Positions 11,247-19,999 of a stretch of 33,633 bases of DNA are shown one piece after another. This DNA is from Candidatus Bathyarchaeota archaeon. Lineage in GTDB: Archaea; Thermoproteota; Bathyarchaeia; Bathyarchaeales; DTEX01. How positions within the stretch are numbered: the first letter of the stretch is position 1; each line of letters starts with the position of its first letter. The stretch spans positions 1 through 33,633 of the forward strand of contig JAGTQF010000015.1 of NCBI GenBank assembly GCA_018396655.1, read 5' to 3'. Under the pieces are notes generated by a model. The model was not told the DNA's origin, did no database searches, and was given only the letters and a program-made list of their open reading frames with translations. The translations under genes and the position numbers were made by a program.

Positions 11247-11633
11247 ATGAGTCAAAAAACATTAAGTGAAATCTTAATAATAATTTTCCTGGTAGTAATG
11301 GGGTTAATCAGATTTCTTCCACAATTAATGATTGTTCTTTCAACCTTAGAACTTTTCTTAAATAAACCTTTTCCGGCAATAATTTCTCTCATGCTCTCAG
11401 CTCTCTATATAACGTGTGGAATAATGATAATTTTCTCAACAAAAGTAGGGTTTTCACTTTCTATTCCAGTAATAATTGCTCAATTTTTAGCAAACTGCTA
11501 TATGACAATGCTTACATATGGACTTTGGTTCCTTGAATACATAATTTTTATGCATATTTTAGATTTGATAGTGCTTGCCTACTTAATTTACTCTCTCTTT
11601 ACGAGCAAATCTAAAAATCGTGATAAATCTTGA
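11247..11633 (+). CDS. Small four-helix membrane protein of unknown function
   Basis: A 128-aa protein made almost wholly of hydrophobic segments, about four membrane helices (near residues 8-28, 35-58, 65-85 and 90-120), with a short basic C-terminal tail KSKNRDKS. I do not recognise the family. It lies between the two OPT-like carriers, 57 bp after the first and 76 bp before the second, so it may be an accessory subunit or assembly partner. A T/A-rich TATA-like stretch at about 11213-11226 and GGAGAG at 11232-11237 precede the ATG. That it is a real gene is supported by the good reading frame, membrane topology and its own ribosome binding site. Confidence 0.7.
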   Translation: MSQKTLSEILIIIFLVVMGLIRFLPQLMIVLSTLELFLNKPFPAIISLMLSALYITCGIMIIFSTKVGFSLSIPVIIAQFLANCYMTMLTYGLWFLEYIIFMHILDLIVLAYLIYSLFTSKSKNRDKS

Positions 11634-11709
11634 TTTGAGACCAAAATTCTTAATAATGAAAATTAAGATAAACTCTCTTTAATGAGGTCTCCCCCTTAAG
11701 TGAGGGTTT

Positions 11710-13587
11710 ATGGAAGGCGAATTTAAGAGTGGGTTAACTTCAACATCTTTTCTGGCGCTATTATACGCAATACTTATCTTTCAGCCAGCAATGATATGGC
11801 TGAGTTTATCTGCAGGTGCAAGTATTGGCAATATCGGATGGGTCTCATTAATAGTCTTCGCGGAGCTATGCGCAATATTTGGTAAACGCTTAACAAAACA
11901 GGAAGCTTCGGTAATCTTTCTATTAGCAGGGGCTGGATGGTCGATGGCTGGAGCACCATTTTTCATAGATAGAATATACCGAGCCTATTATGCTCAATCA
12001 GAAATCGCGATACTCTTCGGTATTAAGGATAAAATTCCCCCATGGTGGGCTTCCACATCAGAGGAAGCCTGGATAAGCAGGTCTTTTCTGCATCCCTCAT
12101 GGCTTACTCCTCTCCTAATTGGGGTAATAATGCTCATACTTGGAGAAGCCGTCAACATATCTATGGGACTTATAATGCGAGAGATTTTCATAAAGTCTAT
12201 GAAACTTCCATTTCCTATGCAAGAGATAGCAGCAACGGGCATACTCACAGTTACTGAAAGAGCCGAGAAGGGAATGAAAGTGCTGATAATTGGGGCGATA
12301 ATAGCGATGCTCTATAACCTAGCGCTTTATGGTCAACCAATAATAGCCGACATACTAGGTTATCCAGCCGGCGCCCCTCCAATACCATGGGCTGATTTCA
12401 GCACCATTATACAAGGCCTTCTGCCAGGCGCAAGCATTGGAATTGCAACGGATATACTCGTTATAGTGAGCGGTTTCATCCTACCCTTTAGTGTAGTTTT
12501 AAGCATTTTTATAGGCTCAGCAATAATCTATTTCATAGGTAACCCGCTATTAGTGAGACTCAACCTTACTAACTTTGCCAAAGAATACTTCTATGGAATG
12601 GAAATCTCGCAGATAATGTATAGATCGTATATTTACGCCTGGGCAGGACCAATGATTGGAGTAAGCTTGGCGGCAGGTCTCGTTCCTCTATATATAAGAA
12701 GGGGGGCTATAATTAATGGTTTTAGAGCGCTAAGCAGAGCTGGAGGCAAACTATCAAATCTTGGAATCTTATTGGGCATATGGATGGTATCTTCAGTATT
12801 GTCTGTTGCAATAGCGTACACGCTAGTCCCTCTAGGAATTACCTACCTAATGATAATGCTGGCAATGTCTTTAGCATGGTCATTTGTATGGACAATTATC
12901 AGCACATATTCAGTTGGCATAACCGGAATAGATCTATCACCGCCAGGGACGATCCTTCCGATAATAAAATATTCATATCTCTCTCTCAGCGGGATAACAA
13001 CGTATGATGCATGGTTCATTGATCCGATAATTGGAACTGGGGGCAGTGGATGGTGCTCTAGCTTTTATATAGTTGAGAGATGTTCAACGGATGTTAAAAG
13101 CTATATTAAGACTTTCCTCATTCTTCTTCCAATAATATTCATCACGGGATTTACTTACGTTCAAATATTCTGGTATATGTCGCCAATACCATCGGTTATG
13201 TTTAGGCAAACTGCTATATATTGGCCGATAAGAGCTGTTAACGATTCTCTATGGTATAGTGGGCGAATGTTCCAAGCATTCGATCCTCTATGGGTTGCTG
13301 GTGCAGCATTGCTAACTCTTGGGGCTGGGGTTTTAATTCAAGTTCTGAAGCTTCCAGTGAGCATAATTGCTATAGCAGCCGGTATTGGGACGGCAATACC
13401 CACAGCTATTTCAATGTTGATAGGTGCGATTATAGGAAGGATTATAGAGTGGAGGCTGGGCTCGAAGACTTGGAACGAAAATAAAATGATCCTAGCTGCT
13501 GGTATCTCTATAGGCTCAGCCGTGTTACTCACCTTTCTAAGCGTTGCGAATATGATGGCAAGATCACTTTGGGTGATGCCCTACTAG
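11710..13587 (+). CDS. Second OPT-superfamily-like membrane carrier, 625 aa
   Basis: A polytopic protein of about 14 helices, related in layout to the 727-aa carrier upstream but shorter by about 100 residues. Shared landmarks are TKQEASVIFLL near residue 60, the IPPWWAS / SWLTP extracytoplasmic stretch, and IKSMKLPFPMQEIAATGILT, the counterpart of the LPFP loop of OPT proteins. A later GGSGWCSSFYIVERCSTDV segment matches a cysteine-containing loop in the larger relative (GQNSWCSEDAGW). The ATG at 11710 follows a GTGAGGG-like ribosome binding site. Being in one strand-consistent run with PL22 and the hydrolase implies a role in uptake. Specificity cannot be read from the sequence. Confidence 0.72.
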   Translation: MEGEFKSGLTSTSFLALLYAILIFQPAMIWLSLSAGASIGNIGWVSLIVFAELCAIFGKRLTKQEASVIFLLAGAGWSMAGAPFFIDRIYRAYYAQSEIAILFGIKDKIPPWWASTSEEAWISRSFLHPSWLTPLLIGVIMLILGEAVNISMGLIMREIFIKSMKLPFPMQEIAATGILTVTERAEKGMKVLIIGAIIAMLYNLALYGQPIIADILGYPAGAPPIPWADFSTIIQGLLPGASIGIATDILVIVSGFILPFSVVLSIFIGSAIIYFIGNPLLVRLNLTNFAKEYFYGMEISQIMYRSYIYAWAGPMIGVSLAAGLVPLYIRRGAIINGFRALSRAGGKLSNLGILLGIWMVSSVLSVAIAYTLVPLGITYLMIMLAMSLAWSFVWTIISTYSVGITGIDLSPPGTILPIIKYSYLSLSGITTYDAWFIDPIIGTGGSGWCSSFYIVERCSTDVKSYIKTFLILLPIIFITGFTYVQIFWYMSPIPSVMFRQTAIYWPIRAVNDSLWYSGRMFQAFDPLWVAGAALLTLGAGVLIQVLKLPVSIIAIAAGIGTAIPTAISMLIGAIIGRIIEWRLGSKTWNENKMILAAGISIGSAVLLTFLSVANMMARSLWVMPY

Positions 13588-13623
13588 ATTCCTATTAGCT
13601 TCCACTTAGCTTCTACACAAAAA

Positions 13624-13676
13624 ATTTATATATTTATCCATTTTTATCTTTTGAGGGGCATCTTTGGTAGTGAGGG
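13624..13676 (+). promoter_or_regulatory. Promoter and ribosome binding site that set the start of the M28/FtsX gene
   Basis: TTTATATATTTAT lies at about 13625-13637, predicting transcription start near 13655. GTGAGGG at 13670-13676 is a Shine-Dalgarno 4 nt before ATG 13681. An upstream in-frame TTG at 13651 would sit at or before the transcript start, so ATG 13681 is the better start. Confidence 0.5.
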
Positions 13677-13680
13677 AATT

Positions 13681-16600
13681 ATGAGAAGAATTAAGGTATT
13701 TTGTCTTCATCTACTTATGGTTTTACTTGGGATCATGGTAATTCTTTCCGCAAGCTCAATAGGTTTATCAGAGACACTTACAGGACTTAATTATCTGCCA
13801 GTAATTGAGAGGGCCAGAATAGATTATGAGCTTGTTAAGGAGATAGTCGCAAATATAACTAGCTTTGGATCGAGATACACCACTTATTCAGGTTATGAGA
13901 AGACTGCTGTTTATATAAAGGAGTGGTTCCAGAAATACCTTGAACCATTTGAGGGTGAATGGTCCCAGAAATATAATTTAACGGTGCTCATTGATTATGG
14001 GGGTTCACTCACCCTTAGCAATGGATTAAGATTAAAGGCGTATCCTCTAATGCCCAATGAAATAGCTCCAGTCTATGTTAAAAATTTAACTGCCCCAATA
14101 GTATATGTTGGAAGTGGCGAATTACATGAATTAAATGGTAAACCGATAAATGGTTCAATTGTTGTGATGGATTTCAATTCTAATTGGAGATGGTTGAGGG
14201 TAGCCTCCTTAGGTGCTAAGGCAGTAATATTCTTGGAACCATCCCAAACAAGTCGCGCCGAAGCTCTTCAGAAAAGATTAGAAAAAGTTCCGTACTCATT
14301 TCCGAGATTTTATCTACAAAGAGATGAGGCGATAATTCTCCTCAAGGAGATTTTTGAGGCGGAAAAGAGAGGAGAAACTTTGATGGCAACGCTTGAGGGA
14401 AGAACAATGTGGGAGAATAGAGAAGCTGAAAACATAATGGGCTTTCTCAAGAGCCCAGGAAAATACTCTAATACTTGGGTCATCCTATGCGCATACTTCG
14501 ATGCCTACTCGGTTGTTCCATCCCTCTCTTTTGGAGCAAGTGAAGCCATAAGCCCCGCAATTCTCATGGCACTTGCAAAATACTATTCAGAAAACCCGCC
14601 CGAATACAGCATTCTCTTTGTTGTCTTCTCAGGACACAATCAAGGTCTTTGGGGCGCAATAGAGTGGGTTGAAAAGTATGCTTATGGTCCGGATCACCCC
14701 CCAGATTCTCCCTATTATAGGTCGCGTAGTATAGGTCATAATGTTTCGGCTGCTATACAAATAGACGTTACACCAGATACACCTATAGTGTATCCATTTC
14801 CTGGACAGGTTGGTGGTTATTATTGTGCTCAGCGAGGGGGCACATTTGGAGACCCGGCCCGCTTATTTAGTGTATACAAGGATATTATGAGTCAGACTGG
14901 TATAGATTATGGGATTATTAGTCAGGGAGAGAATCAGGAAGCCGTTTTAAGCAACGCATTTGGAGCGCAAACAACTAGACCTATTTTAACACCCATGTAT
15001 ATGAGGTGGGTTGAAACTGAAATATTCAGTTGCGGAGGTATGCCTGAACTCCCATCCGTTCAGCTCTCAACGGGAAGAACACTATCAGCCTACTACGCTA
15101 TACCCATTGACACTTACAAAACCATAGAGCCATCACTACCGAATATTAAAAGCCAGATGGAGCAGATATACGCATGGCTACACTTCTACCTTCACTCTGA
15201 CGTTATAGAAAACCTATATCCACCGGGTTCAGCACGCTGGGCAGTTTCATGCACTCGCGGAGATGGGTCAATGCGAGCAGCCCATACATACCTATTCCAT
15301 GTTGAGCTTCAGGCAGTAGTATGGAACTATAGTGTTGGATGGTATACCCCTGCTCCAAAATTCGCTGAGGGTCAGAAGATTTTGTTTATATGGTATGGAG
15401 CGGGAGGAAATTGGGAGTCTGGAGAAATATACTATAGTTATCGTGCGCTAAGAATCATGCTGGCCGATGATGAAGGTAGGTTTAATCAGCTTGGAGTGCG
15501 GTATGGTGAAAGTTATGGAGTATGGAGGGCTCGGGTATTAGATAGTGAGGGACGAGTTATTGGTATTGACGATTTTGGGCAGTATTCGCTTGCCCAAAGA
15601 ATAGTTATAACAGATTCCGAGTGGAATGTTGCAAGAGCAAAAAATTTAGAGAACTCGATCATGTTGCCAGTATTTAAGTGTGCAGGAGCCATAATACTTG
15701 ACTTTATTATACCGGATTACCTAGACCTCTCTTATATATCACCGACCATAAGCGTTAGATACTTTGAAGGACATACTTCGGCAGTGCATGTGAGTGCAGC
15801 AGCACAGGGCGGTGGACGAGAATATCACTTCTTAGGTTATAGTGTTGCGGCAGCATTCTTTGAAACCGAGAAACCAATAGAAATACTTATGTTAATGAGC
15901 TATGCGGCCAACAGACCACATGCAATTCTTATAAATTCAACGATTAATAATCCTGCTGGAAGCGGATATAAGCTGCGGATGGGAGAACAAATAGTATTCT
16001 CGATATTTGATTTTGCCCGCAGCTTGTATTACGTTAATGAAGAAAGAGCGCGAGTATTGTTTGCTACTGTTGGTAGAATCGGCTCCGCGGCTGAATTACA
16101 TGAGAAAACCTCGAAGTTAATACAGGAAATGGATGATGCACTAAAAAATTATCGTTATAGTGAAGCACATGTTAAAGCCGTTGAGGCATGGAAGATCGCA
16201 AGAGACAGCTACTCAATTATAAGAGGCTCAATTGAGGGTGCCATTTATACGGTTCCATTTTTCAGCGCGCTTATAATCCCATTCGTTTTATTGGCGGAAA
16301 AAATGATCTTTGAAAGCCATGGAGTTAAGAGGCTTCTTATCACGCTGGCTATGTGCGCTGGAATTATAGCATTCTTCTCCCTTCTACATCCGGGTTTCGT
16401 TTTGGCTTCTTCATCGATTGTTGTGCTCTTAAGTTTCGCAATCTTAGCTCTACTTCTACCAGCAATACTCGTAATACTTGATAGAACAAGCAGGATTCTC
16501 ACCGAGCTGAGAAGAAAAGCTCTTGGGGCCGAGTATGCCGCGGTGGGACGAGCCACATTCTTCTTATCATCTCTCTCAACGGGCATAGGTTACATGAGAA

Positions 16601-18330
16601 GAAGGAGACTTAGAACTATACTTACAATGATTTCCATTTGTATATTAGTCTTCGCTGTCGTAATATTCACTTCAATATCGGGAATACAAGCGACGAAAAT
16701 GACAGAGCTTCCGAAAACAGTAGAACCGCCTTACGAGGGAATATTAATGCATAAAGAGTATTTCGGTCAAGCTTTAGAGGGATACCTCTATGGTATAGGA
16801 ATAAATATCTTGGATTATTTACAAAGTAAATATGGTGATGAAGCATATATTGCACCGAGAGTTTGGATATGGCCTCAGCATGGCTCTCTACCGGCATTCG
16901 CACCCTATGGCGGCTTCTTAATAACCGGACCAAAATATCCGGAGTATAAACCCTATGTTGTTAGGGCACTACTCGCCTTAACACCTCAAGAAGAAAGCTT
17001 AACTAGATTACGCGCGCTCCTTTTGGGAGGACGGTGGTTTAATGAGGGAGACAGATATTCAATAATACTGACTGAACAAATAGCGAGTAAGCTGGGAATA
17101 AAACCGGAAGACCTTCCAGTTAAGGTTAACTTAAGTGGTCTTGAATTGACGTGCATTGGAATAATGAGTGATGAGTTAACAGCGGTTGCCGAGATGGATG
17201 GAACAATGCTTACACCAATAGATTTTTCAGTGGCTGTGACACCACCAGTGCAGCTATATTCATGGCAAATAGCTATAGTGCCATATAAATTATGGCCGGA
17301 TTTGGATGCTTACTATCAGTCTGGAGCTAGATGCGCATTAATGATAGCATCTATAGGAATGAAGTTTCACGATCCCTCAAGAATCGAGGAAGTGGCTAAG
17401 GAGATATTCTCACTATTTCCTGCAGCCAATATGCAATTATGGGTTTACTCCAGGAATCGTCTATATCAGCTTACCCTGGGTAGCTCCATAGTTTCAATTG
17501 GTTGGAGAGAGCATGCAATACCAATAGTGATAGTTGGGCTTACGATTCTTAATTTAATGTTCGCAAATGTTGTTGATAGAAGGAGGGATATAATGACTTT
17601 TAGTTCAGTTGGCCTCTCACCTCTCCATGTATCTTTGATGTTCTTTGCGGAGTCAACTGTTTATGGTATAGTGGGAAGCATATGCGGGTATCTAGTGGCA
17701 GTTACGATTGTGAAGGTTGCATCACTATTAGGTTTCGGAACAATCCTCTTTAACTATGCTTCAGAGTGGGTTGCGATGGCACTTATGATATCAATTGGCA
17801 TAACAGCTTTATCAAGCATTTATCCTGCCATAATTGCTGCAAGGATTGTAACACCGTCTTTAGAGAGGAAATGGGCGGTTAAAACGAAGCCTGTGGGAAA
17901 CGAGTGGGACATACCATTACCATTTGTAGCAAACTCTGATAAGGAGGCATTAGCAACATTAATCTTCCTTAAAGAATACATAGATAAGCATTTATCGCCA
18001 GTATCACCCGAGTTCTCGACTGAAAGGCTCTCTGAAATAAGTAGAACCAAAATAAAGGATTATTATAATGCTTTCATACTAAGTGTTGATGTCCGCATAA
18101 TGCCCTATGAGTTAGGCATCAGACAAACCATGTTAATTCAGCTCATGGAGGTAGCGCCTGAACGCTGGCCCCTAACAATACATTTGACGAGAAAGTCTGG
18201 AGATATTAAGGAATGGGAAAGAAGGAACAGGGACTTCATTGATTATATCAGAAAACGACTGCTAGTGTGGAAGAGCCTACCTTCGGCTGAAAAAGAGACT
18301 TATCTACATGAAGCTGAAAAATTCACTTAG
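13681..18330 (+). CDS. Giant FtsX-like membrane protein with degenerate M28 peptidase ectodomain (~1549 aa)
   Basis: Order of parts: a signal sequence (about 1-33); an exported M28 aminopeptidase-like domain with an inserted PA-type segment (PIVYVGSGELHELNGKPINGS, AVIFLEPS); a beta-rich region; a helical stalk (about 805-850); three membrane helices; RRRRLRTILTMISICI entering the FtsX module with a MacB-like extracellular domain; the core RRDIMTFSSVGLSPLHVSLMFFAESTVYG; and a cytoplasmic tail of about 170 residues. The M28 domain has lost its metal site: the usual HxD is AYFDA (Tyr for His, Asp274 kept), the bridging Asp position is Phe284, and the EE pair is His319-Asn320. It is therefore probably a binding rather than cutting domain. 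Stalk, FtsX core and tail match the 999-aa protein at 3273. A sugar- or peptide-sensing or transport role is inferred from context only. Confidence 0.85.
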   Translation: MRRIKVFCLHLLMVLLGIMVILSASSIGLSETLTGLNYLPVIERARIDYELVKEIVANITSFGSRYTTYSGYEKTAVYIKEWFQKYLEPFEGEWSQKYNLTVLIDYGGSLTLSNGLRLKAYPLMPNEIAPVYVKNLTAPIVYVGSGELHELNGKPINGSIVVMDFNSNWRWLRVASLGAKAVIFLEPSQTSRAEALQKRLEKVPYSFPRFYLQRDEAIILLKEIFEAEKRGETLMATLEGRTMWENREAENIMGFLKSPGKYSNTWVILCAYFDAYSVVPSLSFGASEAISPAILMALAKYYSENPPEYSILFVVFSGHNQGLWGAIEWVEKYAYGPDHPPDSPYYRSRSIGHNVSAAIQIDVTPDTPIVYPFPGQVGGYYCAQRGGTFGDPARLFSVYKDIMSQTGIDYGIISQGENQEAVLSNAFGAQTTRPILTPMYMRWVETEIFSCGGMPELPSVQLSTGRTLSAYYAIPIDTYKTIEPSLPNIKSQMEQIYAWLHFYLHSDVIENLYPPGSARWAVSCTRGDGSMRAAHTYLFHVELQAVVWNYSVGWYTPAPKFAEGQKILFIWYGAGGNWESGEIYYSYRALRIMLADDEGRFNQLGVRYGESYGVWRARVLDSEGRVIGIDDFGQYSLAQRIVITDSEWNVARAKNLENSIMLPVFKCAGAIILDFIIPDYLDLSYISPTISVRYFEGHTSAVHVSAAAQGGGREYHFLGYSVAAAFFETEKPIEILMLMSYAANRPHAILINSTINNPAGSGYKLRMGEQIVFSIFDFARSLYYVNEERARVLFATVGRIGSAAELHEKTSKLIQEMDDALKNYRYSEAHVKAVEAWKIARDSYSIIRGSIEGAIYTVPFFSALIIPFVLLAEKMIFESHGVKRLLITLAMCAGIIAFFSLLHPGFVLASSSIVVLLSFAILALLLPAILVILDRTSRILTELRRKALGAEYAAVGRATFFLSSLSTGIGYMRRRRLRTILTMISICILVFAVVIFTSISGIQATKMTELPKTVEPPYEGILMHKEYFGQALEGYLYGIGINILDYLQSKYGDEAYIAPRVWIWPQHGSLPAFAPYGGFLITGPKYPEYKPYVVRALLALTPQEESLTRLRALLLGGRWFNEGDRYSIILTEQIASKLGIKPEDLPVKVNLSGLELTCIGIMSDELTAVAEMDGTMLTPIDFSVAVTPPVQLYSWQIAIVPYKLWPDLDAYYQSGARCALMIASIGMKFHDPSRIEEVAKEIFSLFPAANMQLWVYSRNRLYQLTLGSSIVSIGWREHAIPIVIVGLTILNLMFANVVDRRRDIMTFSSVGLSPLHVSLMFFAESTVYGIVGSICGYLVAVTIVKVASLLGFGTILFNYASEWVAMALMISIGITALSSIYPAIIAARIVTPSLERKWAVKTKPVGNEWDIPLPFVANSDKEALATLIFLKEYIDKHLSPVSPEFSTERLSEISRTKIKDYYNAFILSVDVRIMPYELGIRQTMLIQLMEVAPERWPLTIHLTRKSGDIKEWERRNRDFIDYIRKRLLVWKSLPSAEKETYLHEAEKFT

Positions 18331-18363
18331 GATGCATTAGATTTTCACCGATATTTGTAGAAA

Positions 18364-18372
18364 TTTTAAATA
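18364..18372 (+). promoter_or_regulatory. TATA box for the oligogalacturonate lyase gene
   Basis: TTTTAAATA at 18364-18372 predicts transcription starting near 18397. This makes ATG 18407 the natural start with a very short leader and argues against the in-frame TTG at 18395. Confidence 0.45.
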
Positions 18373-18406
18373 TTGCGGGTATCGCATTAAACCTTTGGTG
18401 TGCGAT

Positions 18407-19552
18407 ATGAAGGCTGATGTTGGCAGCGTAATTAAATTGGATTTTAAGGTTTATCGCGATGAGTATACGGGAGTTGAGGTTATACGCTTAAGTGACGGTG
18501 TCAGAGATACTATTCACCCCTATTTTACGAGAAATTCGATGGATGAGAAAGGCGAAAAACTACTCTGCATTTCTAATAGGACTGGATGGTGGCAGCTTTA
18601 TCTCATTAATCTTAGGGAAATGACAATGACGCAGTTAACGAGAGATGCTAATGTCAGAGGTGGTTGTTTAAGCTACGATGGACGTAAAGCCTACTACTGG
18701 GATGGAAGAATACTTAAATCAGTTGACACTGAAACATTTGAGAATGATATCCTATATATTGTTCCGGAAGGCTTTAATCCTGTGGACCTCTCGATAAGCC
18801 GAGATAACCGCTATCTCGCCTTTGGCTACTGCGAGATAATCAATTTAAGCACAGTTAAAGGAAAAATTTACTCCGGAATGCTAGAATGCTTATATCGTAG
18901 GCCCAGAAGCCTTGTATTAAGGCTTGACCTCGCTGAGGGTGAGATCTTACCCCTCTGGGGAGAAAGCGAGTGGATATCGCATATAAATATAAATCCTGTA
19001 AATCCTGATGAAGTTATGTTTTGTCATGAAGGGCCTTGGCATCTTGTTCAGAGATTATGGATTGTTAAAGCTTCAACTCACGAAGTCTATCCACTTCTAC
19101 CCACAAAGAGATATATTGAAAGGGCTGGACACGAGTTCTTTACCAGTAGAGGAAGGGTTGTGGCACAGTTCGCTAAAAGGGCAACACCAGTCTCCACAGA
19201 GTGGACTAGCTACGATGTCTTTTTGAATACAGATGGGTCCGGAATAAGAATGTTTAGATATCCCTATATTGCCCCCGCCCACATTAAGAGTAGAGACGAT
19301 GAGAAAGTGTCAGTTGGAGATAAAGCTTATCCGAGCCCATCTTTCAAGGAAGGCGACTCATTCATTGCGCTCATAATATATGAGGGAGAGGAAGCGTTAA
19401 TTAAACCATTATGCAGGCATGATTCTTCATGGATAAATCAAAATAGTCATCCGCATCCAATATTCACACCGGACTATAAAAGCGTCGTATTCACTTCGGA
19501 TAAAGAGGGAGTATGCAATATTTACTTAGCTTATGTAGATGATATGTTTTAG
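18407..19552 (+). CDS. Oligogalacturonate lyase, PL22 family
   Basis: Cleaves unsaturated or saturated digalacturonate by beta-elimination in the cytoplasm, a late step of pectin breakdown. The 381-aa protein is a seven-bladed beta-propeller in which TolB-like blades are visible (EKLLCISNRTGWWQLYLINL, VFTSDKEGVCNIYLA). Family hallmarks are NPDEVMFCHEGPWHLVQRLW (His207 and His212), AGHEFF (His242) and NQNSHPHP near the end. Gln345, His348 and His350 have the same Q-x2-H-x-H spacing as the Mn2+ ligands I recall from the Yersinia enzyme. There is no signal peptide, as expected for PL22. ATG 18407 is preferred over TTG 18395 because of the TATA position. It closes the sugar locus. Substrate assignment is strong for the family; no pectin pathway kinases or isomerases are in view. 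Confidence 0.9.
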   Translation: MKADVGSVIKLDFKVYRDEYTGVEVIRLSDGVRDTIHPYFTRNSMDEKGEKLLCISNRTGWWQLYLINLREMTMTQLTRDANVRGGCLSYDGRKAYYWDGRILKSVDTETFENDILYIVPEGFNPVDLSISRDNRYLAFGYCEIINLSTVKGKIYSGMLECLYRRPRSLVLRLDLAEGEILPLWGESEWISHININPVNPDEVMFCHEGPWHLVQRLWIVKASTHEVYPLLPTKRYIERAGHEFFTSRGRVVAQFAKRATPVSTEWTSYDVFLNTDGSGIRMFRYPYIAPAHIKSRDDEKVSVGDKAYPSPSFKEGDSFIALIIYEGEEALIKPLCRHDSSWINQNSHPHPIFTPDYKSVVFTSDKEGVCNIYLAYVDDMF

Positions 19553-19821
19553 GTAAAATACATAAAAATATTTCTTTTTCAACTTTTCAGCTTCCCCCTA
19601 ATAAGGATTAACGGTTGTATAGTAGGAATTTTAAAAAGAAACTTGGAAGTAGGAGAACTTAAAAAATTAAATATTCACTATGGTGCTTTTGCCGTCTAAA
19701 GAGGCAAATAATAGGGAGGTATCATCTGAGACGACCTCTCCCTCTAGGAGTTCTAATGAATTGGGCGGAAGAAAGATGAGCCCCATTTTTAGGTTGCTTT
19801 TCTAAAAAGCAGCATTTTTCT
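19553..19821. other. Intergenic stretch with three consecutive potential hairpins
   Basis: After the T-rich tail of the lyase gene, stems can form at 19688-19693/19703-19708 (TTTGCC/GGCAAA), 19713-19720/19734-19743 (AGGGAGGT with ACCTCTCCCT, two-base bulge) and 19796-19801/19805-19810 (GCTTTT/AAAAGC, followed by a short T run). A 41-codon ATG frame at 19680-19805 overlaps all three. It has no nearby ribosome binding site and a plain hydrophilic product. I favour a structured or untranslated RNA over a gene, with low certainty. Confidence 0.3.
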
Positions 19822-19824
19822 TGG

Positions 19825-19897
19825 AGCCCCGGGCGGGATTTGAACCCGCGACCCGCGGCTTACGAGGCCGCTGCTCTAACCGCTAAGCCACCGGGGC
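19825..19897 (-). tRNA. tRNA-Thr (anticodon CGU)
   Basis: Cloverleaf read on the - strand: acceptor GCCCCGG pairs with CCGGGGC, D-stem GCTT/AGGC-like, anticodon stem GCGGC/GCCGC enclosing CTCGTAA so the anticodon is CGT, T-arm GCGGG-TTCAAAT-CCCGC. The discriminator is U, usual for archaeal tRNA-Thr, and CCA is encoded at 19824-19822. No intron. It is convergent in orientation with the lyase gene and divergent from trmI. Confidence 0.95.
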
Positions 19898-19999
19898 TAA
19901 TTAAGAGATTTATTTTTGGTGCTGGAAATAAGTGTTTTGGAGTAGGCGTATATTACTGAACACGATTAATGTTTTAATGTTGCTTTTTGATTATTTTTT

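Noticed and set aside
11634-11709. GAGACC/GGTCTC inverted repeat before the second OPT-like gene as an operator
   Set aside because: Arms are only 6 bp and about 45 nt apart, which is expected by chance in a window this size.
13651-13680. TTG 13651 as start of the M28/FtsX protein
   Set aside because: It would lie at or before the predicted transcript start; ATG 13681 has a ribosome binding site and begins a proper signal peptide.
19680-19805. 41-codon ATG frame upstream of tRNA-Thr
   Set aside because: No ribosome binding site close to the ATG, hydrophilic product with no pattern, and it overlaps three potential RNA hairpins.
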